In this document: piece after piece, positions 7,752 through 16,912 of the stretch | Layout: each line of letters starts with the position of its first letter | How positions within the stretch are numbered: position 1 is the stretch's first letter | Source of the DNA: Candidatus Zixiibacteriota bacterium | Lineage (GTDB): Bacteria; Zixibacteria; MSB-5A5; GN15; JAAZOE01 | Reading direction: 5' to 3' | NCBI GenBank assembly: GCA_030668485.1 | Contig: DAOUTW010000029.1 | Location: 1 to 50,857 of the forward strand | DNA length: 50,857 nucleotides | Position numbers and translations under genes: made by a program | Notes under the pieces: model-generated | Database searches by the model: none | What the model was told of the DNA's origin: nothing | The model's input: the letters and a program-made list of their open reading frames with translations, nothing else

Positions 7752-9617
7752 ATGCAGTCTTCGCAAATACAAGACTTTATTAAAGAGATAGAGCTGTTCA
7801 AAGGTTTGAATGATTCGGAACTGAGCCTTATCGCCGATAACATCGAGACCCGAGAATACGAACCGAATACTCCTCTCTTTTCCGAAAACAGCCCGCGCAA
7901 ACATGTCTATATCATCTACAAGGGAGAGGTCGAATTATACAAGACCTCGCCCTATGGTGAGGAAAAGAGATTGTCGTTTTTCAGAAAACAGGATTTCCTC
8001 AGCGAAGGCGCCCTGATGGACGACTACCCTCACTCCACTTCCGCTCGGGCTCTGATCGCTTCGACAGTCTTTCTGATCAACCGGGATCGATTCGAAGCGT
8101 TGTTCGAGAAAGATCCCCATCTGGCATCGAAGATACTGGTCCATGTGGCCCGGGTTATTTCCCGCAGGATGCGCCAGGCTTCCACTCGCGTAGTCGATGC
8201 GGCCGCCCAGTATATTTCGGGAAGCACTCGCAAAGAGCATGATCTTCTCGGCGACCGTGAGGTCCCGGACGAATATTATTATGGTGTCCAGACTCTTCGT
8301 GCCCTGGAAAATTTCAATATAAGCGGCATCTCGCTGACTCATTTCCCGGAACTGATCGAGGCTCTGGCAATGGTGAAAATGGCGGCGGCTCGCGCTAACC
8401 AGGAATTGGGTCTCATCTCCAAACCTATATGCGATGCCATTTGTCAGGCATGCCGGGAAATAATTAACGGCAAGATGCATACCCATTTCGTTGTCGATCT
8501 CATCCAGGGCGGCGCCGGAACCTCGACCAACATGAATGCCAACGAAGTTATCGCCAATCGCGCTCTGGAAATTCTCGGTTTTGAAAAGGGTCAATATACC
8601 AATTGTCATCCTCTGGATCATGTCAACCGATCGCAATCGACCAATGATGTTTACCCCACTTCGTTGAGTATCGCTATTATCAATTCAAATAAAAAACTGA
8701 TCGACATCTTGCAGGGATTGATCGATTCATTTCAAAGCAAAGCAAGAGAATTTAAAAAAGTCATAAAAATGGGTCGGACCCAGCTTCAGGATGCCGTTCC
8801 GATGACCCTGGGCCAGACTTTTGAGGCTTTCGCCTCTACCCTCGGCGAAGAAATCGACCGGCTTGGACAAAACGCCGAACTGTTCAAGGAAATCAATATG
8901 GGCGGCACAGCCATCGGCACCGGCATTAATGCCGATCCCGGTTTCCGCAAAAAAGTTGTCAAACATCTCTGCGATATTTCCGGCCTCAATCTCAGCCCGT
9001 CACCTGATCTTGTCGAAGCATCATCCGATACCGGGGCTTTCGTAATGTACTCTTCGGCCATGAAACGACTGGCGGTGAAGCTGTCAAAGATATGCAACGA
9101 CCTCCGCCTTCTGTCGTCGGGACCGCGGACCGGATTGAACGAAATAAATCTGCCTCAGATGCAGCCCGGATCTTCGATTATGCCGGGAAAGGTCAACCCG
9201 GTTATTCCCGAGGTTGTCAATCAGATCGCCTTCAAAGTGATCGGCAACGACCTGACCGTAACCCTTGCCGCCGAAGCTGGTCAATTGGAACTTAATGTCA
9301 TGGAACCGATCATCGCTCAGTCAATTTTCGAGTCGACCGAAATGCTTAAAAACGGCATGGCAACCCTGAAGCATCGCTGTATCGAGGGCATCACCGCCAA
9401 TGTCGACCATTGTCGGAATCAGATTTTTAACAGTATCGGCCTGGTTACCGCATTGGTTCCTACCCTGGGGTATGATATTTGTTCGAAACTGGCCAAGAGG
9501 GCGCTTGCCGAAAATGCCAGCGTTTATGATCTTGTCCTCGAAGAAAAGCTTTTATCTCAGGAGGAACTCGACCGCCTGCTCGATCCCGAAAATATGATCA
9601 ATCCGGATCGCTGTTGA
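7752..9617 (+). CDS. aspA: Aspartate ammonia-lyase fused to an N-terminal cyclic-nucleotide-binding-like domain
   Basis: The protein has 621 residues from ATG 7752, with GGAGG 6 bases upstream. Residues about 5-130 form a CRP-type cNMP-binding fold (PLFSENSPRKHVYIIYKGEV; cassette FLSEGALMDDYPHSTSARA). In the phosphate cassette Glu85 is kept, but the usual Gly is Ser84 and the phosphate-binding Arg is His94. A helix (about 131-155) links to a full-length aspartase (about 160-621, compared with 478 for E. coli AspA). It carries GGAGTSTNMNANEV, NRSQSTNDVYPTS, GRTQLQDAVPMTLGQ, GGTAIGTGINADP and the superfamily signature GSSIMPGKVNPVIPE, with the catalytic-loop Ser474 and Lys480. VIPE rather than the fumarase-type ending argues for aspartase: L-aspartate to fumarate plus ammonia. 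No frameshift separates the domains, so the fusion is real in this sequence. It is monocistronic. Confidence 0.93.
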   Translation: MQSSQIQDFIKEIELFKGLNDSELSLIADNIETREYEPNTPLFSENSPRKHVYIIYKGEVELYKTSPYGEEKRLSFFRKQDFLSEGALMDDYPHSTSARALIASTVFLINRDRFEALFEKDPHLASKILVHVARVISRRMRQASTRVVDAAAQYISGSTRKEHDLLGDREVPDEYYYGVQTLRALENFNISGISLTHFPELIEALAMVKMAAARANQELGLISKPICDAICQACREIINGKMHTHFVVDLIQGGAGTSTNMNANEVIANRALEILGFEKGQYTNCHPLDHVNRSQSTNDVYPTSLSIAIINSNKKLIDILQGLIDSFQSKAREFKKVIKMGRTQLQDAVPMTLGQTFEAFASTLGEEIDRLGQNAELFKEINMGGTAIGTGINADPGFRKKVVKHLCDISGLNLSPSPDLVEASSDTGAFVMYSSAMKRLAVKLSKICNDLRLLSSGPRTGLNEINLPQMQPGSSIMPGKVNPVIPEVVNQIAFKVIGNDLTVTLAAEAGQLELNVMEPIIAQSIFESTEMLKNGMATLKHRCIEGITANVDHCRNQIFNSIGLVTALVPTLGYDICSKLAKRALAENASVYDLVLEEKLLSQEELDRLLDPENMINPDRC

Positions 9618-9690
9618 GACTATCGAAAATAATTATGATTTAAAAGTCGAGCAGCCGCATCCTTACTAGAAAGAAACGGCTACTCTGGGT

Positions 9691-9766
9691 GGGGTCTTGC
9701 AAAGTTTAACAAGGCGTTCCGGGAAATCTGCTGTCCCGGTGCACTAAAGGTGGTCCGGGAACGCCT
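9691..9766. repeat. Hairpin repeat element, copy 1
   Basis: The arms AAGGCGTTCCGGG (9711-9723) and CCGGGAACGCCT (9755-9766) pair around a ~30-base loop. A second, diverged copy lies at 9936-10004 in the same orientation with the same length and with TGTCC at the same offset. This looks like a REP-type intergenic repeat. The 573-bp gap 9618-10190 holds no convincing ORF. Confidence 0.5.
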
Positions 9767-9935
9767 CAATCGTTTTCGGCCTCGATCTTCTGAGTTTCAA
9801 AGCTGTCATCAAGTATCGGACCTGAATTTGATTCCGATGAAATCCATTTCCTTACGGTTCCGTCTGTCGGAATCTCAGTCGAATCTCCTATTCGTCAGGC
9901 TCGATATCTTTCCTTAGTTGTCTCTCCAAAAATCG

Positions 9936-10004
9936 GGGCCATAAATTTTCAAGGCGCTCCGGCCCAAACCGTTGTCCGTTCCCGAAGCCTCTCTGGGAAC
10001 GCCT
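9936..10004. repeat. Hairpin repeat element, copy 2
   Basis: The arms are AAGGCGCTCC (9951-9960) and GGGAACGCCTT (9995-10005). The left flank (GGGGCCATAAATTTTCAAGG) resembles that of copy 1 (GGGGTCTTGCAAAGTTTAAC). The two copies are about 240 bp apart between the aspartase gene and sodA. Confidence 0.5.
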
Positions 10005-10190
10005 TGAGATTATCGGCTGACGATTTTGGAATCCCGTTGCTGTCCATGGTATATGGTCACTTTCGTGATCCTGTTGAAATTTCCAAAACCGGTCGCCGAT
10101 TAATATTTACCCGATGTAACACCTCCGGATCGGTTATGTTCCCTAAAAAACCGTGTCCCCGCCCGAAAAAGTACGATTCCGCTGAAATCA

Positions 10191-10796
10191 TTATTTCATG
10201 GCATTGGCGAAATGTTCGTCGACTTTCTTCCAGTCGATAACATTGAAGAAAGCGTCGATATAGTCCGGGCGTCGATTTTGATATTTCAGGTAATAAGCAT
10301 GTTCCCAGACGTCGATTCCCAGAATCGGGGTCTTGCCCTCGGTCAATGGGGAATCCTGATTCGCGGTTGACATTATTTCCAGCTCGCCATTATTGACTAC
10401 CAGCCATGCCCAGCCGCTTCCAAAACGAGTAGCGCCAGCGGCGGCAAACTGTTTCTTGAATTCGTCAAGAGTTCCGAATTTGGAGGTAATCGCGTCGGCT
10501 GCTTTACCCTCGAACGGAACGTCCTTCTTGAGAATCTGCCAGAAAAAGGAATGGTTGGCATGTCCTCCACCATTATTGCGAACAGCCATCCTGATTTTTT
10601 CCGGAACATTGCCCAGATCGGCAATGACATCTTCAATATTTTTGCCCTGCCAGTCGGAATGGCCTTCCAGCGCGGCATTGACGTTGTTGATATAAGCCTG
10701 ATGATGCTTGCCGTGATGGATTTCCATCGTCTGAGAGTCTATGTACGGTTCCAGCGCATCGTAATCGTATTGCAGTTTAGGTAATGTATAAGCCAT
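10191..10796 (-). CDS. sodA: Superoxide dismutase, Mn/Fe type
   Basis: The protein has 201 residues from ATG 10796; GGAG sits 7-8 bases upstream. A longer in-frame ATG at 10859 adds 21 non-homologous residues and is rejected. The metal ligands are in [15 protein letters not shown] (first His), [10 protein letters not shown] (second His), and [18 protein letters not shown] (Asp and His). The GGGHANH and WAWLV features are those of manganese or cambialistic enzymes rather than strict iron SODs. There is no signal peptide, so it is a cytosolic enzyme turning superoxide into peroxide and oxygen. Its presence indicates at least occasional exposure to oxygen. Confidence 0.95.
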   Translation of the reverse strand: MAYTLPKLQYDYDALEPYIDSQTMEIHHGKHHQAYINNVNAALEGHSDWQGKNIEDVIADLGNVPEKIRMAVRNNGGGHANHSFFWQILKKDVPFEGKAADAITSKFGTLDEFKKQFAAAGATRFGSGWAWLVVNNGELEIMSTANQDSPLTEGKTPILGIDVWEHAYYLKYQNRRPDYIDAFFNVIDWKKVDEHFANAMK

Positions 10797-11070
10797 TTTT
10801 ATCTCCAATCCTGTTAATGCCGGTTTTGTATTAAATTGATCACTACGGGAGTTTCTCATGACCCGGCATATTCATTATGGATGTAACCAGTCCATTATAA
10901 ATTTTGTTCCAAATACCTATCAGAAATTGGGAGTTTTCATGACATTCGATCTCTCCGACGAAAAAAATACAAACTTCGGTGTAACCAACCTTGACGGGAA
11001 CCTTCTGAGGTATTATCTCAGGTTATAGACAAGAGCCAGGCCGCCGAAAATAAAAATTTTTTGAGTAGAG

Positions 11071-11382
11071 ATGACTTATATGCTAAGCAATCAAGAATTT
11101 GAAAAAATACGACAGTATCTCGAAGATCTGACCGGGCAGAAAATCAGCGACAAAAAAATCAGAGCCCTGGGAGTTAATCCCCCCTACCATGGTCAGCCAA
11201 AGAGGCTGATCGAAGTCGGTAAATATTACGCCGATCTCGAACCGGAAGCTCCTTCCGAGCAGGTGGTTGCTATATATGAGTCAAAATCATTCTGTGTTTG
11301 TACACCCAATCGCGGCGCCGGCAAGGGCCTTCCGTATTTCTTCACCCGGGACACCGTCTACGTCGTTGATGAGATGGATTAA
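11071..11382 (+). CDS. Small unknown protein
   Basis: The protein has 103 residues, is soluble and mixed-charge, and I do not recognise it. An N-terminal helical part (FEKIRQYLEDLTGQKISDKKIRALG) is followed by a beta-rich part ending GLPYFFTRDTVYVVDEMD. It contains one CVC pair (SFCVCTPNRG). ATG 11071 directly abuts GAGTAGAG; ATG 11080 (MLSNQ) is better spaced and equally possible. An inverted repeat (CTGAG-N8-CTCAG, 11005-11022) lies about 50 bp upstream and could be an operator. The codon use matches its neighbours, so I believe it is real. Confidence 0.6.
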   Translation: MTYMLSNQEFEKIRQYLEDLTGQKISDKKIRALGVNPPYHGQPKRLIEVGKYYADLEPEAPSEQVVAIYESKSFCVCTPNRGAGKGLPYFFTRDTVYVVDEMD

Positions 11383-11405
11383 ATTTTTTTACGGGTATTT
11401 TTTGC

Positions 11406-11439
11406 AAAAAAAAGGCCCGCCGTGTTGCGACAGCGGGCC
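11406..11439 (-). terminator. Rho-independent terminator of the sigma-54 regulator gene
   Basis: On the minus strand GGCCCGC (11439-11433) pairs with GCGGGCC (11420-11414) and is followed by a run of eight T (11413-11406). It lies about 55 bp past the stop at 11495. Confidence 0.85.
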
Positions 11440-11494
11440 GAGGGGGATAATCATGCAAAACTCAATTGACATCGAGTCGTTTAGGATCAATATT

Positions 11495-14395
11495 TTACTG
11501 TTTAAGCTTGAGGCGCAGAGTAGATTCGGGAATATTCAATGAATCGGCCGCCCGTTTCTTGATTCCGCGCTGTTCTTTCAGAGCTTTGATGATAAACCGT
11601 TTTTCATATTCGCCCAGATATTCGTAAAGAGAGAATCCTTCCTTACTGAACATGGCATTTTCGTCGGGGTTGTCCTCGAAATCAACCTGATCTTCACCGA
11701 GGATACGAGACGAAACCAATGACGGGACAATCACCCCTTCATTATTGGTCAACAAAATCAGTTTCTTAACTTCATTTTCCAGTTCACGGACATTTCCCGG
11801 CCAGTCGTAATCGATTAGATATTTCATAGCATCGGGCGAAATCTGGCATTTGCTCCCTTCCAGGAAATGATCTACAAGAAGAGGAATATCCTCCCGGCGG
11901 TCGCGTAGCGGTGGGATATTGAAATTCAGGGCACACAGGCGATAATAGAGATCGCTTCGGAAGTTCTTTTCCTGCATCTCCATCTTGAGATCCTTGTTCG
12001 TCGCCGAAATCACCCGGACATCAACTTTTCTCGGTTTGGTATCGCCCAATCGGGTGATTTCCTGATTTTCAAGAACCCGAAGAATTTTGGCTTGAATTAA
12101 AAGCGGCATATCGGCGATCTCATCCAGGAAAAAAGTCCCTAAATCAGCTTCTTCGAATAAACCCGGTTTGTCACGATCGGCGCCTGTGAAAGCCCCTCTT
12201 TTGTAACCGAAGAGTTCCGATTCAAGCAGGGATTCCGGAAGAGCGGCGCAATTAACCGACACGAAACGCTTGTCGCGCCGGTTCGAATTGTAATGAATCG
12301 CTTTGGCCAGAAGATCTTTTCCGGTTCCGGTCTCGCCGGTAATAGAAATCGCCATATTAGAATTGGCCACCTGGCGCACACGCGCCATCGTTTCCATAAA
12401 CTGCCGCGATTGCGTGATGATGTTGGGGAAAACACATTTTTCAAGAAGCTGCGCCTTAAGACGGACATTATCCTCGAGTAGTTTCTCTTTCTGGTAATCG
12501 GCGGTCTTAAAGGCCGCCAGATCGGCAAAACCGACGGCAAAATCGACTTCTTTCTGCGTGAACGGATTGATACCTTTGCCATTATTATTGGAAAGGCGAT
12601 CGATATAGATGTAGCCGACGACATCGGCGCCAAGAATGAGAGGAAGCACGATCAAAGATGTCAGCGTACCTTCATCACTCTGCACCAGATCGGCAAAATC
12701 GGCCTCATTGGTGCAATCTAGAATCAATGTCGGCGAATCGGCTATGATCCTATCACTCAAAAGGTCCATAAACCCTTCGGTTATCGAATCGAATGAATCA
12801 TCAGTCATGCCGATGGCGGTTGTGATTTCAGGCTGCTCTCCCTTAACGACATTGATGATAAAAGCACGATCCGATCCGGTCCTCTTGACGAGTATTTCCA
12901 GAAGTCTGTCCAGCGGTCCGCTTTTAAGATTCCTGTATTCTGAATCGGAAATAAGATTTCCGAAAATCTTAAATTCGTTTTCGTCCGATAACGCCCTTTC
13001 AATGGCGCTTCGGGATAGAGATTGCAAAAACTCATTGATCTGGGTGACTCCGTCTTTTTCACCGATGGAACGGAACCCCTTGAGTGCTTCTTTGAGATGT
13101 TCCAGCGATTCACCGTTTTTACCGATTCGATGCAGAAAACGCCCTATTTCAAAATGACATTTGGCGAGATAGTAATCGTCACCCAAGAGAGTAAATATTT
13201 TCTCCGCCTCTTGAAGAAGCGGGAAAGTACGTCGATCGCTGAGGTTCATACCGGTCGGCGGGATCGCGCCGTAAGCTGCGATGGAACGGCCCAGCTCATA
13301 ATTATCACCGATTTCCCGGAGGATTTCGATCCCTTCCAGACCGTGCCGGCGGGCATCAGCGATTTCATTGCGGGCCAGGAAGATCGCTGAAATAACCCGA
13401 TGTGACAGGCCAATCTCGACTCGTTCGCCGATTTTTTGCGCCAATTCCAGCGATTTCTGAGCCATATGCATCGCCTTGTCCTGATGCTCAAGCGCGAGCT
13501 CGGCCTCGGCCAGGCGTCGCAAGGGCTGAAGTACCATTGCCGACTCGGGAGCCAGTTCAGTACCAATGTCAACGGCTTCTTCCAGATGTTCTTTGGCCGC
13601 GACGAAATCCTGCTTTTCAAGACATAATTCGCCGACATATTCCATGTAAATGGCGCGCATACGGCGATAATTATGCTCTTCGATTATTTCGTAGGCAATT
13701 TCGAATTCCGATTCGGCCAGGTGGAACTGACGGCGACGGAGATGAAGATAACCGAGCGACAGATGCTCATTCACCAAGAAGCTTGGAAGATTCTGGTCGT
13801 TTTCGATCTCAAGGGCGAGCCGCAGATTTTCCTCGGCCTTTTCCATATCGCCCGTGATCAAATAAATACGGCCCAGGTTGCCAAGCAACTGGGCCTTCTT
13901 GATCTGGTTTTCACCAGCGTGCTGGATCGCTTCATTGAGGTATTCGGCTGAGAGCGGATAATCGGATCTCAAGTAGTAAATGCGGGCCAAACCGTTATAG
14001 GCATTGACGATTCCATTGGTATCCTTGACCCGACGGAAGGACGCCAAAGAATCACGGACGGACAATTCCGCCGCTTTAAAATCACCCATGGTGACATAGG
14101 CTCTAAACATCAGATATTGTAAACGACCGATGCGGTAATTCAGACTGGTAGTACCGATCTCAGAAAAAGCATCCTGACACAACTCGATCGTTTTCTGATA
14201 CAAGCTGTCGGCGAAAGCCCTCCTGGCCGATAACAGAAGATAAAGGCCTCTATTGACTCCTACAGGCGAGTAACCTTCCTTCTCCAGCTTTTCCAGAGCC
14301 GCAATTGCCTGATTGAACTCCCGCTGCTGGAATAAATCTTCTATCTCCAGCAGCCTCTGGTTCAATTCCTGCGATTTATGTGAGGTAAAGCTCAT
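11495..14395 (-). CDS. TPR-GAF-sigma54-dependent transcriptional activator
   Basis: The protein has 966 residues. Residues about 15-450 are helical TPR-type repeats (for example KAQLLGNLGRIYLITGDMEKAEENL). Residues about 480-640 form a GAF domain, followed by a short coiled linker. The AAA+ core has Walker A GETGTGKD near 684-691, the sigma-54 contact loop GAFTGA near 732-737, and Walker B with FFLDEIADM near 755. A Fis-type helix-turn-helix closes the protein (KKRAADSLNIPESTLRLKLKQ). There is no receiver or kinase domain, so the input is presumably a peptide or protein bound by the TPRs and a ligand bound by GAF. The gene begins 33 bp after the stop of the small secreted protein gene, so the two are probably cotranscribed. 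It should drive -24/-12 promoters. Confidence 0.95.
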   Translation of the reverse strand: MSFTSHKSQELNQRLLEIEDLFQQREFNQAIAALEKLEKEGYSPVGVNRGLYLLLSARRAFADSLYQKTIELCQDAFSEIGTTSLNYRIGRLQYLMFRAYVTMGDFKAAELSVRDSLASFRRVKDTNGIVNAYNGLARIYYLRSDYPLSAEYLNEAIQHAGENQIKKAQLLGNLGRIYLITGDMEKAEENLRLALEIENDQNLPSFLVNEHLSLGYLHLRRRQFHLAESEFEIAYEIIEEHNYRRMRAIYMEYVGELCLEKQDFVAAKEHLEEAVDIGTELAPESAMVLQPLRRLAEAELALEHQDKAMHMAQKSLELAQKIGERVEIGLSHRVISAIFLARNEIADARRHGLEGIEILREIGDNYELGRSIAAYGAIPPTGMNLSDRRTFPLLQEAEKIFTLLGDDYYLAKCHFEIGRFLHRIGKNGESLEHLKEALKGFRSIGEKDGVTQINEFLQSLSRSAIERALSDENEFKIFGNLISDSEYRNLKSGPLDRLLEILVKRTGSDRAFIINVVKGEQPEITTAIGMTDDSFDSITEGFMDLLSDRIIADSPTLILDCTNEADFADLVQSDEGTLTSLIVLPLILGADVVGYIYIDRLSNNNGKGINPFTQKEVDFAVGFADLAAFKTADYQKEKLLEDNVRLKAQLLEKCVFPNIITQSRQFMETMARVRQVANSNMAISITGETGTGKDLLAKAIHYNSNRRDKRFVSVNCAALPESLLESELFGYKRGAFTGADRDKPGLFEEADLGTFFLDEIADMPLLIQAKILRVLENQEITRLGDTKPRKVDVRVISATNKDLKMEMQEKNFRSDLYYRLCALNFNIPPLRDRREDIPLLVDHFLEGSKCQISPDAMKYLIDYDWPGNVRELENEVKKLILLTNNEGVIVPSLVSSRILGEDQVDFEDNPDENAMFSKEGFSLYEYLGEYEKRFIIKALKEQRGIKKRAADSLNIPESTLRLKLKQ

Positions 14396-14428
14396 TTTTA
14401 TCCCGTCTGGAAGTTAGTCACTCGTTAA

Positions 14429-14761
14429 TCAGTGTGTTGATTCTCCTGCTGAATCCATACTAACGTCAGTACCGGTATCTGGCGTCGGGCTATCTGTCGT
14501 ATTAGTCGCGCCATCATCATCGGTTATTTCATCCCAAATAAGATCCAACCACCATAAAGACGTACCAAAGAATTCATCGGTCTCGTCAGGGTTTATGATA
14601 TTAGGATCATCAGGATTTGATCCACCGGTGTTGGGAACTCCACCTCCGTCTGGATTCTCGTCTTCGTTCCAAGGATGATCGCCAGCCATAACCGGCGTCA
14701 AAGCGAAACAAAGGGCCGCAAATACTGCTAAACTCCAAATCATTAATCTTGATACCTGCAT
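14429..14761 (-). CDS. Small acidic secreted protein
   Basis: The protein has 110 residues from ATG 14761, chosen because AGGAGG lies 8 bases upstream. The longer frame from 14815 has no such site. Residues 1-26 are a signal peptide (MQVSRLMIWSLAVFAALCFA ending VMA). The mature part is very acidic and rich in Asp, Asn, Pro, Gly and Thr, with no cysteine and one hydrophobic patch (FFGTSLWWLDLIW). No family is recognised. It directly precedes the TPR-GAF-sigma54 regulator gene, which makes a signalling or sensed-peptide role conceivable but unproven. Confidence 0.7.
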   Translation of the reverse strand: MQVSRLMIWSLAVFAALCFALTPVMAGDHPWNEDENPDGGGVPNTGGSNPDDPNIINPDETDEFFGTSLWWLDLIWDEITDDDGATNTTDSPTPDTGTDVSMDSAGESTH

Positions 14762-14781
14762 GGTATCCGCCTCCTGTATAA

Positions 14782-14924
14782 TACCAAACCTGGTAGGTAT
14801 GTTGACGAACGTCACATAGCAAACTACCTTAAAAAACGTTATCGCAGATTATGCTCTACCTTAAGTTACTAGTTATCAATGCAGTTGTCAAGTATTATTT
14901 CCCAATTCGCAAAATCTGCGAATT
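14782..14924 (-). promoter_or_regulatory. Upstream region of the secreted-peptide/regulator operon with three palindromes
   Basis: The 330-bp gap 14762-15091 has no gene. It holds TACCA-N4-TGGTA (14782-14795), TGACG-AA-CGTCA (14803-14814) and a perfect 8-bp inverted repeat AATTCGCA-N5-TGCGAATT (14904-14924). The last is the best operator candidate. I see no -24/-12 element here, so the operon does not obviously control itself through sigma-54. Confidence 0.4.
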
Positions 14925-15091
14925 GTTCTCCGGGGTCCTTCGCATGCTGGAAAACGCTCAAATCCGGCCTCACATTCTATAATTAATAACGATATTTAAT
15001 GCCTTCAGGTTCCGGGATTTCCGGTTGCGATTGCGAGCCAAATTGATTACTTTGCATTAATCTTAAAAAAAACCGAAAAATGAGGGATTTT

Positions 15092-15871
15092 ATGGACTGG
15101 GGACTACAACATCGCCTTTCGCGTATCTTCAAGCCGGACACCGGGAAAACGGTAATGCTGGCGATCGATCACGGCTATTTTCTGGGCCCGACCGGAGGAT
15201 TGGAAGTTCCGGGGAAAACCATCGAACCACTCCTGCCATTTGCCGATTCTCTGATGCTCACTCGCGGCATCCTCCGATCGTCAGTCCCGCCTGAGACCAA
15301 TATTCCGATCGTTTTACGCATGTCAGGCGGCAACAGCATTCTGACCGATGATCTTTCGAATGAGGAAATCACGGTCGGAATCGAGGACGCGATTCGATTG
15401 AATGCCAGCGCGATTACTTCATCGATCTTTGTCGGCACACCGCACGAGCATGAAACGATCATGGGGCTGGCCGATCTGGTTGACCACGGACAGGCGTTCG
15501 GCCTGCCGGTTCTGGCGGTTACGGCTGTTGGCCGCGAGATGAAACGCGACGCCAAATACCTTTCGCTGTGCTGCCGCATCGCCGCCGAGATGGGCGCTCA
15601 TTTCGTCAAAACCTATTTTGTCGAAGACTTCGAGAAGATTGTCGGAAGCTGCCCGGTGCCGATTGTCATCGCCGGCGGCAAAAAATTGCCGGAAAAAGAT
15701 GCCCTGCAAATGGCCTATGACGCTATATCGCGCGGCGCCTCCGGTGTCGATATGGGCCGTAATATCTTCCAATCGGACAATCCGGTCGGGATGATTCAAG
15801 CGGTCCGCGCCGTGGTTCACAAGGGCGCATCGGTTGATGATGCTTACGACATTTACAAAACGGTGAAATAG
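15092..15871 (+). CDS. lsrF: LsrF-like class I aldolase/thiolase
   Basis: The protein has 259 residues from ATG 15092, which has GAGGG 5 bases upstream; ATG 15080 has no site. It is a TIM barrel of the DhnA/LsrF group. It follows E. coli LsrF closely in [56 protein letters not shown] and [14 protein letters not shown]. The Schiff-base lysine is in [10 protein letters not shown]. LsrF cleaves 3-hydroxy-2,4-pentanedione-5-phosphate during autoinducer-2 breakdown, but no lsr transporter, kinase or LsrG is seen here, so the substrate may differ. It forms a two-gene unit with the zinc dehydrogenase 15 bp downstream. Confidence 0.85.
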   Translation: MDWGLQHRLSRIFKPDTGKTVMLAIDHGYFLGPTGGLEVPGKTIEPLLPFADSLMLTRGILRSSVPPETNIPIVLRMSGGNSILTDDLSNEEITVGIEDAIRLNASAITSSIFVGTPHEHETIMGLADLVDHGQAFGLPVLAVTAVGREMKRDAKYLSLCCRIAAEMGAHFVKTYFVEDFEKIVGSCPVPIVIAGGKKLPEKDALQMAYDAISRGASGVDMGRNIFQSDNPVGMIQAVRAVVHKGASVDDAYDIYKTVK

Positions 15872-15886
15872 ACAGCAGGCGAAAAT

Positions 15887-16912
15887 TTGAAAGCAGCCGT
15901 TTATTACAACAATCATGACGTCCGTCTCGAAGAGGTTCCCCACCCTGAGATCGGAGCGGGTGAACTTCTGGTCAAGGTCATCGCCAGCGGAATTTGCGGC
16001 AGCGATGTCATGGAATGGTATCGGATCAAGAAGGCCCCTCGGATACTGGGGCATGAAATCGCCGGTGAGGTAGTCGAGGTCGGCGGGGGCGTCAGCGAAT
16101 ATAAACCGGGCGACCGGGTTTTTGTGACCCATCATGTTCCCTGCAATGAATGTGACTATTGCAAAGCGGGCAACCATACCGCCTGCGACACTCTCCATTC
16201 GACCAATTTCGATCCCGGCGGTTTCGCCGAGTATCTTCGTGTCCCGGCCATCAATGTCCGAAACGGAACTATCAAACTGCCCGATGAGGTGTCGTTCGAC
16301 GAAGGAACTTTTGTCGAGCCGCTCGGGTGTGTCATCCGTGGGCAGAGGATTGCCGGTATCGTGCCAGGTGATAACGTTCTGGTGATCGGTTCCGGGATTT
16401 CCGGCCTGATGCATATCAGGCTGGCCAAAGCCAAAGGCGCGGCAAAAGTATTTGCCACCGATATCAATCCGTATCGGCTCGATTTCGCCCGGCGGTCGGG
16501 CGCCGATGCTGTCATCGATGCCACAGACGACGTGGCGGCCAAGGTCAAAGAGGCCAACGGCGGTCAATTGGTCAATAAGGTTATCGTTTGCACGACCGCT
16601 TTGCAGGCGTTTGAGCAGGCGTTTGCATCGGTGGAGCGAACCGGGACGCTGCTGCTGTTTGCGCCGACCGATCCTGAAGTGCGGATTCCTCTCCCCCTGT
16701 TTGATCTTTATTTCAAGCTGGTCAATATCATTTTCTCCTATGCCGCGGTCAGTGAGGATTTGGTGGAAGCGATCGAGTTGATCAAAACCAAACAGGTTGA
16801 GGTCACCGACATGATCACACATCGTTTCGGCCTCGCCGAAACGCAGCAGGGTTTTGACCTCGTTGCCCGCGCCGAACAGTCGATGAAAGTCATTATCGAA
16901 CCGCATCGGTAG
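15887..16912 (+). CDS. Zinc-dependent medium-chain alcohol dehydrogenase
   Basis: The protein has 341 residues from TTG 15887. It is a typical polyol/threonine-dehydrogenase-like MDR enzyme. Catalytic zinc ligands are in GICGSDVMEW and GHEIAGEV, and the structural zinc site is CNECDYCKAGNHTAC (four cysteines). The NAD(P)-binding Rossmann motif is VIGSGISGLM, followed by ATDINPYRLDFARRSGA. The acidic residue in ATDIN suggests NAD preference. It probably oxidises a sugar, polyol or hydroxy-acid whose product or precursor is handled by the LsrF-like enzyme encoded 15 bp upstream. The exact substrate is not inferable. Confidence 0.9.
   Translation: MKAAVYYNNHDVRLEEVPHPEIGAGELLVKVIASGICGSDVMEWYRIKKAPRILGHEIAGEVVEVGGGVSEYKPGDRVFVTHHVPCNECDYCKAGNHTACDTLHSTNFDPGGFAEYLRVPAINVRNGTIKLPDEVSFDEGTFVEPLGCVIRGQRIAGIVPGDNVLVIGSGISGLMHIRLAKAKGAAKVFATDINPYRLDFARRSGADAVIDATDDVAAKVKEANGGQLVNKVIVCTTALQAFEQAFASVERTGTLLLFAPTDPEVRIPLPLFDLYFKLVNIIFSYAAVSEDLVEAIELIKTKQVEVTDMITHRFGLAETQQGFDLVARAEQSMKVIIEPHR

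Noticed and set aside
15419-16906. 495-codon leftward frame opposite the zinc dehydrogenase and LsrF-like genes
   Set aside because: It lies antisense to two genes with clear families and has a His/Asp/Gly/Arg-rich composition typical of antisense frames in this base composition.
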